Of a stretch of DNA of 64,000 nt, positions 16,614 through 25,396 are shown one piece after another. How positions within the stretch are numbered: the first letter of the stretch is position 1; each line of letters begins with the position of its first letter. The notes beneath the pieces are model-generated. The model was not told the DNA's origin. It did no database searches and was given only the letters and a program-made list of their open reading frames with translations. The position numbers and the translations under genes were made by a program. The DNA is from Rhodopseudomonas rhenobacensis (GTDB lineage Bacteria > Pseudomonadota > Alphaproteobacteria > Rhizobiales > Xanthobacteraceae). The stretch covers positions 1-64,000 of the forward strand of contig NZ_JACHIH010000012.1 of assembly GCF_014203125.1 (NCBI RefSeq). Reading direction: 5' to 3'.

Positions 16614-17678
16614 ATGCAGTCGCCAGTTGTTTTCTTTTTCGCATTCGTGGCCGTCCTGGCCCTGATCGGCATCGCGGCCTGGCTGGTCCGCCGATTCGCC
16701 GGCAGCCGGCTCGGCGCCAGCACGAATCGCGGCCGGATGCCGCGGCTGGCGGTGATCGATGCTGCGGCGGTCGACGGGCGGCGCCGGCTGGTGCTGGTGC
16801 GCCGCGACAATGTCGAGCATCTGTTGATGATCGGCGGCCCGACCGACCTCGTCGTCGAACCCAATATCGTGCGGGCCAATCTGGCGCGCGAGCCGATGCC
16901 GCAGCGTCCGGCGGTCGGCACCGAGCCGCCGCCGCGGATTTCGCCGCTGGAGAGCGCCAATTGGGAGCCCGAAGCGACCGAGCCGCCGGAGCCGGTCATG
17001 CCGGAGCTGCCGCCGCGCCCGCAGCGTCCGGCCTATGCCGAGGAGCCGCGGCGGACGCCGCCGCCGCTGCCCGAACGTCGCGGCGGCAACGATCTCTTGG
17101 GCGGCCTCGATTCGCTGAGCCGGCCGGAGCCGCGCCCCGAACCGCAGCTGCGTCCGGAGCCCCGTCCCGAGCCGGTGATCCGCGCCGAACCGCCGGTCAG
17201 CCGTCCCGAACCGCGCCCTGACCCCCGACCCGATCCGCGGCCGGAGCCGCGTCCCGAACCCCGCATGGAGCCGGCGCCGCAGCGTCCGCAGCGCGCCGAG
17301 CCGGCCATGCCGCGCCCGATGCGCGAGCCCGCGATGAAGCTGCCGCGCACCGAGCGCGCCGCACCACCGCCGCCGCCCGCCGCGCCGGCGATGCCGCCGG
17401 CCTCGAACCTGTCGGCCGCCGACCAGAACCTCGCCGACATGGCGCAGCGGCTCGAAGCCGCGCTGCGCCGCCCGATCGGCGAGCATCGCGAAGCCTCGCC
17501 GCCGGTGGCGCCGGAGCCGCCGAATAGGCCGCAGCCGCGCGCCTCCAGCGACACCTCGGGCGGCAACGCCGCGCCCGCCGGCGAGCCGCCGGCCGCGGCC
17601 CCCTCGATCAAGACCGGCTTCGAAAATCTCGAGGACGAGATGGCCTCGCTGCTCGGTCGTCCGAAGAACCCTACGTGA
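16614..17678 (+). CDS. fliO: FliO-like flagellar biosynthetic protein with a long Pro/Glu/Arg tail
   Basis: A 354-aa protein. Residues 1-25 form one membrane helix (FFFAFVAVLALIGIAAWLVRR). Residues about 30-100 form the small FliO beta domain (RLAVIDAAAVDGRRRLVLVRR and NVEHLLMIGGPTDLVVEPNI). Residues 100-354 are a disordered, Pro-rich tail with many R-P-E-P and R-P-D-P units, far longer than FliO of enterobacteria (about 120 aa). FliO assists assembly of the FliP ring. The gene overlaps fliP by 4 bp (GTGA), consistent with translational coupling. Family assignment rests on the N-terminal domain and position before fliP. Confidence 0.85.
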   Translation: MQSPVVFFFAFVAVLALIGIAAWLVRRFAGSRLGASTNRGRMPRLAVIDAAAVDGRRRLVLVRRDNVEHLLMIGGPTDLVVEPNIVRANLAREPMPQRPAVGTEPPPRISPLESANWEPEATEPPEPVMPELPPRPQRPAYAEEPRRTPPPLPERRGGNDLLGGLDSLSRPEPRPEPQLRPEPRPEPVIRAEPPVSRPEPRPDPRPDPRPEPRPEPRMEPAPQRPQRAEPAMPRPMREPAMKLPRTERAAPPPPPAAPAMPPASNLSAADQNLADMAQRLEAALRRPIGEHREASPPVAPEPPNRPQPRASSDTSGGNAAPAGEPPAAAPSIKTGFENLEDEMASLLGRPKNPT

Positions 17679-18439
17679 GATCGCCGACCACCCCGCGTAG
17701 AGTTGTTGCATTTCTCCTCACATTGATCGCCGCCGGATCGCTCGCCGATCCGGCGTTGGCGCAGGATATCAGCATCAATCTCGGCGGCGGCCCGGGCGGC
17801 GGCGGCGTCACCGAACGCGCGATCCAGCTGATCGCGCTATTGACGGTGCTGTCGATCGCGCCGTCGATCCTGATCATGATGACGTCGTTCACCCGCATCG
17901 TGGTGGTGCTGTCGCTGCTGCGCACCGCGCTCGGCACCGCGACCGCGCCGCCGAATTCGGTGATCCTGGCGTTGGCGCTGTTTCTCACCGCCTTCGTGAT
18001 GGGGCCGGTGCTGCAGAAATCCTACGACGACGGCATCAAGCCGCTGATCGCCAACCAGATCACCGTCGAGGAAGCGCTGCAGCGCGCGGTGGTGCCGCTG
18101 CGCGGCTTCATGCAGAAGAACGTCCGCGAAAAGGACTTGAAGCTGTTCATGGACCTGTCCAACGAACCGATCCCGGCGACGCCCGACGACCTGTCGCTGC
18201 GCATCCTGGTGCCGGCCTTCATGATCTCCGAACTGAAGCGCGCCTTCGAGATCGGCTTCCTGCTGTTCCTGCCGTTCCTGATCATCGACCTCGTCGTCGC
18301 GTCGGTGCTGATGTCGATGGGCATGATGATGCTGCCGCCGGTGGTGGTGTCACTGCCGTTCAAGCTGATCTTCTTCGTGCTGGTCGACGGCTGGTCGCTG
18401 GTCGCGGGGAGCTTGGTGCAGAGTTACGGGCCGAGTTAA
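17675..18439 (+). CDS. fliP: Flagellar export gate protein FliP
   Basis: A 254-aa protein with a cleavable signal (VVAFLLTLIAAGSLADPALA, then QD), as in other FliPs. The membrane helices contain LLTVLSIAPSILIMMTSFTR, IVVVLSLLRTALGT, and the C-terminal block RAFEIGFLLFLPFLIIDLVV and SMGMMMLPPVVVSLPFK, all FliP signatures. FliP forms the pentameric core of the export gate. Start GTG 17675 overlaps the fliO stop. Confidence 0.96.
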   Translation: MRSPTTPRRVVAFLLTLIAAGSLADPALAQDISINLGGGPGGGGVTERAIQLIALLTVLSIAPSILIMMTSFTRIVVVLSLLRTALGTATAPPNSVILALALFLTAFVMGPVLQKSYDDGIKPLIANQITVEEALQRAVVPLRGFMQKNVREKDLKLFMDLSNEPIPATPDDLSLRILVPAFMISELKRAFEIGFLLFLPFLIIDLVVASVLMSMGMMMLPPVVVSLPFKLIFFVLVDGWSLVAGSLVQSYGPS

Positions 18440-18448
18440 GCGCCGTAT

Positions 18449-18757
18449 TCAAAACCAATGAAATCCCTTGGCCATCAGCCCGGCCATACCGACCGCGACG
18501 CTGATGATCGCGCCGAACAGGAGGCGGAAATCGCCACGCGCATTGTCGCGTAGCGTCCGCAGATCGGTTTTGATATCGCCGATATCGCGTTGAATATGCT
18601 CAACGGCGGCTTCGAGTTTGGCGATCCGGGGTCCCATACCGTCAAATGTGCCCCCTCCGTCGGGCGGCTGCAAGGGGGGCCCCGGAGGCTTCGATCCGCC
18701 GAACCGGTCAGCCGCATTGATCAGCGACGGTGAATAGCCGGCGCCCTGTTCAGCCAT
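18449..18757 (-). CDS. Small coiled-coil protein with a C-terminal membrane helix
   Basis: A 102-aa protein: disordered Pro/Gly N-terminus (GSKPPGPPLQPPDGGG), a coiled-coil heptad region (IAKLEAAVEHIQRDIGDIKT, then DLRTLRDN) and a single C-terminal membrane helix (LLFGAIISVAVGMAGLMAKG). This layout resembles XhlA-like small membrane-anchored proteins, but such resemblance is generic. It overlaps the preceding gene by 8 bp and so is translationally coupled to it. It ends 9 bp from the convergent fliP stop. Confidence 0.6.
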   Translation of the reverse strand: MAEQGAGYSPSLINAADRFGGSKPPGPPLQPPDGGGTFDGMGPRIAKLEAAVEHIQRDIGDIKTDLRTLRDNARGDFRLLFGAIISVAVGMAGLMAKGFHWF

Positions 18758-19091
18758 GTTTTCGCTCGCGAAGCGCAGATGCCATCAGCGCGGCGGCTAA
18801 TTGTCGAATATTGTTTTGCGCGTCCGCATTCTGGCGCCGAAACTCGGCCAGCGATTGGTTGGCAGCGTCCAACCGTCCATTCGACCAATCGATCATCACC
18901 CTTTCAAGCGTCGACTGCGACTCCAACGCGCGTAGCAAACCCAACAGAAGATGATCGACGTCCTGACGCGTCAGCGGAATGACGACACGCTCAGTTTGCG
19001 GGATTTCGTTCCATTGTTCGACCAGAGCTGTCGGGATCGTAAACAGCTCCGGAGCGGGTACATGCGGTGGCTGATGTGTGTCGTCCAACAT
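18750..19091 (-). CDS. Hypothetical protein coupled to the coiled-coil membrane protein
   Basis: A 113-aa acidic, soluble, mostly helical protein beginning MLDDTHQPPHVPAPELFTIP and containing ERVVIPLTRQDVDHLLLGLL. I selected ATG 19091, which has a GGGGGAAGA stretch upstream; the frame remains open 16 codons earlier. The stop overlaps the start of the coiled-coil gene by 8 bp, so the two are probably co-expressed. No family recognised. GC content is lower than that of the flagellar genes on either side, which hints at an insertion. Confidence 0.55.
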   Translation of the reverse strand: MLDDTHQPPHVPAPELFTIPTALVEQWNEIPQTERVVIPLTRQDVDHLLLGLLRALESQSTLERVMIDWSNGRLDAANQSLAEFRRQNADAQNNIRQLAAALMASALRERKHG

Positions 19092-19176
19092 TCTTCCCCC
19101 TCGGGTCAGAATATCGCAAAGCCTCTTGAACGCAACCAAGGATTGCCGACGACGTTGGTACGGACTACGGCGCCAA

Positions 19177-22100
19177 CTACCTCGTCAGCGGGATCTTCCT
19201 CACCGCGATCTCCGGCAGCGCGCCCGTGGTCTCGGTGTCGGACGGCTTCTGCTGCGGCAGGATCGCCCGGGCGCTGGCGTCCGGGAAGCGGGCCTTCATT
19301 TCGCGCAGGAAGCCGTCCAGCGTATCGACGCTGGCGGCCATCTTGGCGATCGCGCTGAATTCGGCGTTGCTGCCGGAGGACGGCGTCGAGGCGATGTCGA
19401 ACGCGATCTTGTCGGCGCCGCCCGGCATCAGCGGGGCGAATTTCTCGCGAAACCGGCCGAGCCCGAGCGCGTCCTCGGCCAGCGCGTAGCCGACCACGGC
19501 GCGGATCACGTCGCTCTTTTCGGCGGCGTCGAGCGGCTTGAAGTCGCGCCAGCGGTCGCCGAGATAGAGTTCGATCTGTTCGGAGGCCTCGCGCCAGCGC
19601 CGGCTCGCCCAGTAGATGTCGGCGCGCAACCGGATCGCTTCGCGGCCGGAGATGTTGGCGATGATGTCGAGCGCCAGGTCGTGGCGGCCGATGTCGCTCT
19701 GCGCGCGCGCCTCCAGCAACAACCGCTGGCTGCGCAATTCGCCGGACAGATCGGCGATCCGGGTCGAGCGCAACGCGGTGATGGCGCGGTCCGGCTTGCG
19801 GTTCATCAGATAGACCATGGCGAGCCGGGCCGCGACCTGGGCGCGCGCGGCGCCCTCCATGCGGCGATCGACCTGATACTGCAAGAGTTCGGCGGCCTGA
19901 TCGAGCAGATCGACCGCGACCAGCCGATCCGCCAGCCGGCGGATCATTTCGTCGCCGCGGCGGCCGATCGGCGTCAGCCCGCGGTAGTCGTAGAACATCG
20001 CCAAAGCGTCGATCGGCGGCATGTCGTCGCCCTTCGGACTGAGAAACACCTGCGCGAACAGCGCCGAGGCGTCGTCCTGCGCCTGCCGCGCGCTCTGCGA
20101 ATTCGGCAACAATTCGGTGGCGAGCCGCGCCGCCGCCAGCGCTTCCCGATAGCGGCCGAGATCGGCATACATCTTCGCCATCATCTGCTGGGCGCGGACC
20201 TCGATCTCGTCGCCGCGCCAGGTCAGCGCCAGCCGCTCCAGCTCGGGCAGCATGTCGGCAGGCTGAATCTCGCCGCGCTGCTGCCGCAGCATCAGGTCGA
20301 GCAGTTTGGCTTCGGTCGACGCCGCCCGGTTCGGCGAGACGATGGCGTCGCGATATTTCACCAGCGCGTCGCCGTCGCGGCCCAGCGCCTGGTCGAGCCG
20401 GCCGCGCAACACCGCCACCGCCGGCTGCAACTCGGCCGGCACGCCGACATGGTCGAGTTCGCTGGAGAGGTTGGTGGCGCCGGCATAGTCCTTGACCTCC
20501 AGCGAGGCGCGCATCGCCTCGCTGAGCACCACGCGCTGCATGTCGAGCGGCAGTCCGTTGGTGATGAATTCGACGTTCTTCAGCTTCTCGCGGGCTTCCG
20601 GCCATTTGCCCTGCTTGGCCACCGCCAGTGCCCGCCAAAGCTGGGCGTCGAAATTGGCGCCGATCGCCGGATGGCGGAGGTCCTTCAGCGCCTCCTCGGG
20701 GTGGCCGATCATCACGCTGCAGGCGGCGCGGATGATCAGCGCGATCGGATCGTCCTGGCCGGATTTCAGGTCGCCGAGCACCAGGTCGATGACGCCCTTG
20801 GCCTCGGCATACATGCCGCGCGCCATGTAGAACCGTGCCAGCTCGTAGCGCGCCATGGTGCGCGCCTCGCCGCTGGCTTTGGCCGAGGCGTTGATCAGTT
20901 CGTCCTGCTTGTCGGCGAAACTGCCCTGCTGGTTCTTCTGCCACTCGTTGACGTCGAAGATCGGCCGGGTCCGCGCGGTGTCGCGATCGCTGCCGCCGAA
21001 CGAAGCCGACGACAGCGTCAGCCCGCCGGGCCGGCTCACCACCACCTTGTCGTCGGCCACCGTCGCGGTGACGTCGTCGGAATACGGCTGCACCACGACG
21101 CCGTGCAGCGATTCCAGCAGCGCGAACTCGACGAAGTCCTGGCGCTTGATGATGCCGCGCGCCGGCGGCGCCGCGGTGACCACCAGCAGCGTATCGCCGG
21201 CGTCGGGGTCGACGATGCGATGCAGCGCTCCCGCCGTGGTGAGCGGCACCGCGACATTGGCGCGCGCCGGATCGGAGATGTTGCGCACCGCCTTCAGCGG
21301 CAATGACGGCGACTGCACCGCGTCGGCAAAGGTCAGCGTCCAGCCCTGCGCGTCGCCGGTCAAGGACGCCAGCTGCGGCCGGCTGAGCCGGATGCGGACC
21401 GCCTGCCCGGTCGGCAGCGCGAGGCCGGAGATTTCGGCGATGTTGGAGCCGCCCTGGCGGCGCACCGGCTCGAGATCGACGAGCTTCGGGGAATCGAACA
21501 CCAGCCACAGCGTGTCGGCGCGGTTGAACAGCGCCGCGGCGACCGGCGTGGCGAACGGAAACTGCAGCCGCAAGCCGGCATTGGTGCGGCGGATGTCGAC
21601 CGCCATGCCGGGCTCGGTGGCGGCGGCGGCGGGCGCAGCGGCGACCGGCGTGGCGGGTTTTTCGGGCGCCGGCTTGGCGGCGACGGCGCTCTCCGGCTTG
21701 GCGGCCGGCTGTTCGACGCGCGCCGCCTCCGGCTTGGCAGCAGGCTGCGGCTCGACGATGGGCTCCGCGGCTTTTAGCGCCGCTTCAGCCTTCGGCTCCG
21801 GCTTGGCTTCAAGCTTGGGTTCGACCTTGGGGTCGACCTTCGCCTCGATCTTCGCCGCCTCGACCTTCGCCGCCGCCTTGGCGTCGGCCTTCATCTGCTG
21901 CGCGATCTGCTCCGAGTTTGGCGGCGTGATCTCGCCGGGCGGCGAGGCGCGGACCGCGCTTTGCAGCCGGGCTATCGCCGCCGGCAGGGATTGCGCCGGC
22001 TCGGGCTGCTGGAAGCCGATATCGACGATGTAGTTCTTCTCTTCGCGGAACGAATGCACGTCGACATTGCCGATCAGCCCGATCTCGACCGCCGAGCGGT

Positions 22101-22857
22101 CGGCGTCATTGGTCTGGCCGATCGAGGAAATGTTCGGCGGCGCCGCGAGCTTGGCATCGGCGAGGTCGAAGCTCAAAGGCGCGGTAAACAGCAAAGAGAG
22201 TTTCTGGTCGCTCAGCGTCGAATTGACGGTGACGCCGTCGGGCATTTCGAACACGTAGCGCACGAAGGTCGGCTGCACCGCGGCGCGCACCCGCACCGGC
22301 GGCCGAGCCTTGCCGGCCAAGGCGGCGCGCTGCGCCCGCAGCGCCTTTTCGGCGGCGCGGGCGCGATCGGACAATTCCTTCAGCACGTCCTGCGGCAATC
22401 CCGGCGGCGCGCCTTTCCAATCGTCCGGCAACAGGTCGACGTAGAGCCGCTCGCCGGCGGCCATCGAATTGACCGTGACCTTGCGCTGCAGCGCCAGCCG
22501 GATCGCGCCGCCGTCGGGATCGCGGCGCGCCGAGCCGACATAGTCCGGCACCGCGTCGGCCAATTTGTCGATCGGCACATAGACCGGCCGCTTGAAGCGG
22601 ATCACCAGCACGCTGCCGGCGACCACGACGTCGGATTCCACGTCCTCGTCGAGCTTCAGCACCAGCCGGGCATAGCCGCCGCCCGCCGACAGCGTCGCCT
22701 CGCCTTTGACCAGCTGCGCCTGCGCGAGCGCCGGCACCGCGGTCGCGATCAGCATGGCGCCGGCGACGAAACCGAGCCCGGCGGCAAGCCAACGCCGCGC
22801 CGCCCGCGAGATTTCGCAGGCGCGCGACCAACCAAGCTTCGCAGCCGTTCGTGCCAT
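19177..22857 (-). CDS. Large periplasmic TPR protein of the flagellar/motor operon
   Basis: A 1226-aa exported protein, the last gene of the fliL-fliM operon. Order: signal peptide (LAAGLGFVAGAMLIATAVPA, cleavage near ALA-QAQ); beta-rich domain about 45-290 (GEATLSAGGGYARLVLKLDE; VRYVFEMPDGVTVNSTLSD); low-complexity Lys/Glu/Ala/Pro linker about 320-420 with KVEPKLEAKPEPKAE; a second beta-rich domain about 420-620 of similar style (RTNAGLRLQFPFATPVAAAL); then a helical TPR-like half from about 640 onward with many A-rich pairs (ARTMARYELARFYMARGMYA). Family unknown. Its position behind the motE-like gene suggests a motor or chaperone function, comparable only in context to rhizobial MotC. Confidence 0.7.
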   Translation of the reverse strand: MARTAAKLGWSRACEISRAARRWLAAGLGFVAGAMLIATAVPALAQAQLVKGEATLSAGGGYARLVLKLDEDVESDVVVAGSVLVIRFKRPVYVPIDKLADAVPDYVGSARRDPDGGAIRLALQRKVTVNSMAAGERLYVDLLPDDWKGAPPGLPQDVLKELSDRARAAEKALRAQRAALAGKARPPVRVRAAVQPTFVRYVFEMPDGVTVNSTLSDQKLSLLFTAPLSFDLADAKLAAPPNISSIGQTNDADRSAVEIGLIGNVDVHSFREEKNYIVDIGFQQPEPAQSLPAAIARLQSAVRASPPGEITPPNSEQIAQQMKADAKAAAKVEAAKIEAKVDPKVEPKLEAKPEPKAEAALKAAEPIVEPQPAAKPEAARVEQPAAKPESAVAAKPAPEKPATPVAAAPAAAATEPGMAVDIRRTNAGLRLQFPFATPVAAALFNRADTLWLVFDSPKLVDLEPVRRQGGSNIAEISGLALPTGQAVRIRLSRPQLASLTGDAQGWTLTFADAVQSPSLPLKAVRNISDPARANVAVPLTTAGALHRIVDPDAGDTLLVVTAAPPARGIIKRQDFVEFALLESLHGVVVQPYSDDVTATVADDKVVVSRPGGLTLSSASFGGSDRDTARTRPIFDVNEWQKNQQGSFADKQDELINASAKASGEARTMARYELARFYMARGMYAEAKGVIDLVLGDLKSGQDDPIALIIRAACSVMIGHPEEALKDLRHPAIGANFDAQLWRALAVAKQGKWPEAREKLKNVEFITNGLPLDMQRVVLSEAMRASLEVKDYAGATNLSSELDHVGVPAELQPAVAVLRGRLDQALGRDGDALVKYRDAIVSPNRAASTEAKLLDLMLRQQRGEIQPADMLPELERLALTWRGDEIEVRAQQMMAKMYADLGRYREALAAARLATELLPNSQSARQAQDDASALFAQVFLSPKGDDMPPIDALAMFYDYRGLTPIGRRGDEMIRRLADRLVAVDLLDQAAELLQYQVDRRMEGAARAQVAARLAMVYLMNRKPDRAITALRSTRIADLSGELRSQRLLLEARAQSDIGRHDLALDIIANISGREAIRLRADIYWASRRWREASEQIELYLGDRWRDFKPLDAAEKSDVIRAVVGYALAEDALGLGRFREKFAPLMPGGADKIAFDIASTPSSGSNAEFSAIAKMAASVDTLDGFLREMKARFPDASARAILPQQKPSDTETTGALPEIAVRKIPLTR

Positions 22858-22953
22858 GACGTCGTTTCTCGAGCGCGCCGGGGCTCGCTGATGCAGCGAG
22901 CCGACGCCTCGGAATCTAGATTTCGCGATTTAAGGAGTTGTTAAATATCCTGA

Positions 22954-23721
22954 TTAGTTGCGATTTTGCTGCGCCGGTTTGCCTTCGATCTTCGGCAGTT
23001 CGACCGCGATCGCCGCCCGGTCGCCGCCGCCGCCGGCGCGGCGCGCCAGTTCGACGGTCAGCCGCTCGGCGGCTTCCGGCGCCATCAGCCCGAGAATGTC
23101 GGACATCTTGCGCGGCGCGATCTGCGAGGCGATTTCGAACAGCACCGGCATTTCCAGCCGGTCGAACACCTTGGCGGCGTCCTTCGGCTTCATGCCCTCG
23201 TACATCGTGATGATGCCCTTGAAGCGGCTGGCCTCGGTCTCGGTCTTCTGGCCGCTGGTGGCGGCGATCCGCGACTCCACGCCCTTGAGTTCCTCGACCT
23301 TGGATTCGATGCGCTTCTCCGCCGCCTTCAGCAGGCTCTCGCGGATTTCGACTTCGCGGGCGCGGGCGTCGAGCTCCTGGCGGCGCGACTGCAGCCGCTC
23401 CAAGAGCGCGCGCTCGGCCGGCGACACCTGCGGCGGCGGCTCGTTGATCACCGGCGGTTCGGTCGAGGTGGAGATTTCGGGGGCGGCGACCGCCGGCTTG
23501 TCGTCTTTCTTCGCCGCGGTCGAGCCGGTGATATCCTCATCGTAGCTGCGCCCGGTCGGGAAATTCAGGTTCTCCTCCGCCCACGACCGCTTGGCGGCGT
23601 TGGGCTGGTAGTCGAACACATAGCCGCCCTCCAGCACCAAGCCTGCGACCTTCAGCACCGCGAGGGCGAAGATCGCGACCAGCACCAGGGGGATGACACG
23701 GATATCCCGGAACAGCTTCAT
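22954..23721 (-). CDS. MotE-like protein (MgtE N-domain family)
   Basis: A 255-aa protein: N-terminal membrane or signal helix (VIPLVLVAIFALAVLKVAGL), a linker, a coiled coil of about 75 residues (LLERLQSRRQELDARAREVE...RIESKVEELKGVESRI), and a C-terminal helical block FKGIITMYEGMKPKDAAKVF and DRLEMPVLFEIASQIAPRKM of the MgtE N-terminal type. Rhizobial MotE has this layout and is a periplasmic chaperone needed for motility. The start overlaps the DUF6468 gene stop by 4 bp, and the TPR gene follows 96 bp later. Confidence 0.8.
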   Translation of the reverse strand: MKLFRDIRVIPLVLVAIFALAVLKVAGLVLEGGYVFDYQPNAAKRSWAEENLNFPTGRSYDEDITGSTAAKKDDKPAVAAPEISTSTEPPVINEPPPQVSPAERALLERLQSRRQELDARAREVEIRESLLKAAEKRIESKVEELKGVESRIAATSGQKTETEASRFKGIITMYEGMKPKDAAKVFDRLEMPVLFEIASQIAPRKMSDILGLMAPEAAERLTVELARRAGGGGDRAAIAVELPKIEGKPAQQNRN

Positions 23722-24161
23722 GCGGCGATGCCATCGGCCCTTCTGCGTTCGGCGAAAGCCTGCGCCGCGGCGGCGACCGCCTTGGCGGGCGACAATTGCG
23801 TCGGCGCGTGCGGCGCCGGCTCGGCGACGGGGGCCCGCGCCGCGCTGGCGATCCGCGACAGCCGGCGCAACACGTTGTCGCCCTCGGCGAGCTGTTTTTC
23901 AAGCTGTTCCGACAGGCTGCCGGCGGCCGAGATCTGGTTGCGCAGGTTCTCGTTGACCTCGCGCACCGTCATCTTCAGCCCGCCGATCGCGCGCTCGGCG
24001 ATTTCGGTGGCGGTGATCAGTTCGCCGATCGTCGCCTTCAGCGAATGCTCGTCGGCCTTCAGGCACTTCAACCGCTTGTTGAGCAGCATGCAGTAGGCGA
24101 TGGTCAGCACCAGCAGCACGGCGACCAGGCTTTCGATGACGATTCCTAATGAATGGCTCAT
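23718..24161 (-). CDS. DUF6468-type membrane-anchored flagellar-locus protein
   Basis: A 147-aa protein with an N-terminal membrane helix (IVIESLVAVLLVLTIAYCML), a basic stretch (NKRLKCLK), a coiled coil (ATEIAERAIGGLKMTVREVN ENLRN) and an Ala/Pro-rich tail. I recognise it as a conserved alphaproteobacterial flagellar-locus family (DUF6468). A link to flagellar positioning has been suggested for a Caulobacter protein of similar layout, but I am not sure it is orthologous. It overlaps fliM and the motE-like gene by 4 bp each (ATGA), so it is part of a translationally coupled set. Confidence 0.75.
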   Translation of the reverse strand: MSHSLGIVIESLVAVLLVLTIAYCMLLNKRLKCLKADEHSLKATIGELITATEIAERAIGGLKMTVREVNENLRNQISAAGSLSEQLEKQLAEGDNVLRRLSRIASAARAPVAEPAPHAPTQLSPAKAVAAAAQAFAERRRADGIAA

Positions 24162-25381
24162 TGTGTCTCCATTAGTTTGGTTTGCTCGTCGGCCTTTTCA
24201 AACATCGCGTAGGTGGTGTTCGGCTTGCGCAGCTGCTTGGTGACGCGGATCGCGACGCGGTCCGCCACCCGGCCCATCCGCCCTTCGGTCAAGGTGACGT
24301 TGCCGCAGCGCACCGCGACCAGCGCGTCGGCGCGCAATTCCAGCGGCAGGGTGTCGCCGACTTTCAGCCGCATCAGCTGCTTCAGCGGGATCTCGGCTTC
24401 GTACAGCACGGCGTCGACCGAAATCTCGGCCTGCGCGATCTCGGTCGACAGATGGCCTTCCCAGATCGGATCGCGGCCGAATTTTTCGCCCATGAACATC
24501 TGCATGAGCACGGCGCGGATCGGCTCGATCGTGGCGTAGGGCAGCAGCAATTCGATGTTGCCGCCGCGGTCTTCCATGTCGATATGCAGCCGCACCAGGA
24601 TCGCGGCGTTGGCCGGCCGGGTGATCGCGGCGAAGCGCGGATTGGTTTCCAGCCGGTCGATCTTGAAGGTCACCGGCGACAGCGGCCGGAACGCCTGTTC
24701 GGCGTCGGCCAGCACCACTTCGACCAGCCGCTTCACCAGGTTGGTCTCGATCGTGGTGTAGGGCCGGCCTTCGACCCGCATCGAGGGCTGGCCGCGGCGG
24801 CCGCCGAGCAGCACGTCGATCATCGAATAGATCAGCGCCGAATCCACCGTCGCCAGGCCGAAATTCTCCCATTCCTCGGCCTTGAACACGCTCAGCACCG
24901 CGGGCAGCGGGATCGAGCTCATGTAGTCGGAGAACCGCACCGAGGTGATGCGGTCGAGCGAGACTTCGACGTTGTCGGAGGTGAAGTTGCGCAAGGACGT
25001 GGTCATCAACCGCACCAGGCGGTCGAACACGATTTCCAGCATCGGCAGACGTTCGTAGGAGACCATCGCCGAATCGATGATCGCCCGAATGCCGGAGTGA
25101 TCGTCGAGATTGATCTCGCCGATCGAGAAGCCGAGTAGGTTGTCGATTTCCTCCTGCGACAGCACGCGCTCGCCGCCGCTCTTGCCGCTGCTGCTGCCGC
25201 CGCCGCCGCTACCGAGGTCGCGGCTGCCGTCCTCGACCATCGCCGCCCACTGGTCGGCCATCGCGCCGGTGAGTTCGTTGGCGGCGGCGTTCTTGGCGGC
25301 CTCTTCGGGATCCTCCGACGCCATCTGCGCTTCCCATTGCGCAGCGATGGCGTCCTGATCGACCTGGTCGTTACCCGCCAT
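24158..25381 (-). CDS. fliM: Flagellar motor switch protein FliM with an N-terminal extension
   Basis: A 407-aa C-ring protein. The canonical FliM start, LSQEEIDNLLGF (the CheY-P-binding EIDNLL region), appears only around residue 75. Ahead of it is an acidic 70-aa extension containing two related units, DAIAAQWEAQM and GAMADQWAAMVEDG, and a Gly/Ser linker. Then come the middle domain (PMLEIVFDRLVRLMTTSLRN) and the C-terminal SpoA domain (LPLELRADALVAVRCGNVTL). It forms the rotor switch with FliG and FliN, neither of which is in this window. It starts 15 bp after fliL and overlaps the next gene by 4 bp. Confidence 0.94.
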   Translation of the reverse strand: MAGNDQVDQDAIAAQWEAQMASEDPEEAAKNAAANELTGAMADQWAAMVEDGSRDLGSGGGGSSSGKSGGERVLSQEEIDNLLGFSIGEINLDDHSGIRAIIDSAMVSYERLPMLEIVFDRLVRLMTTSLRNFTSDNVEVSLDRITSVRFSDYMSSIPLPAVLSVFKAEEWENFGLATVDSALIYSMIDVLLGGRRGQPSMRVEGRPYTTIETNLVKRLVEVVLADAEQAFRPLSPVTFKIDRLETNPRFAAITRPANAAILVRLHIDMEDRGGNIELLLPYATIEPIRAVLMQMFMGEKFGRDPIWEGHLSTEIAQAEISVDAVLYEAEIPLKQLMRLKVGDTLPLELRADALVAVRCGNVTLTEGRMGRVADRVAIRVTKQLRKPNTTYAMFEKADEQTKLMETQ

Positions 25382-25396
25382 GGGATGTCCGCCCGC

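Noticed and set aside
19078-21306. Long plus-strand frame (742 codons) opposite the TPR gene
   Set aside because: Antisense shadow of the TPR gene; composition dominated by Arg, Ala, Gly, Asp and His with no domain.
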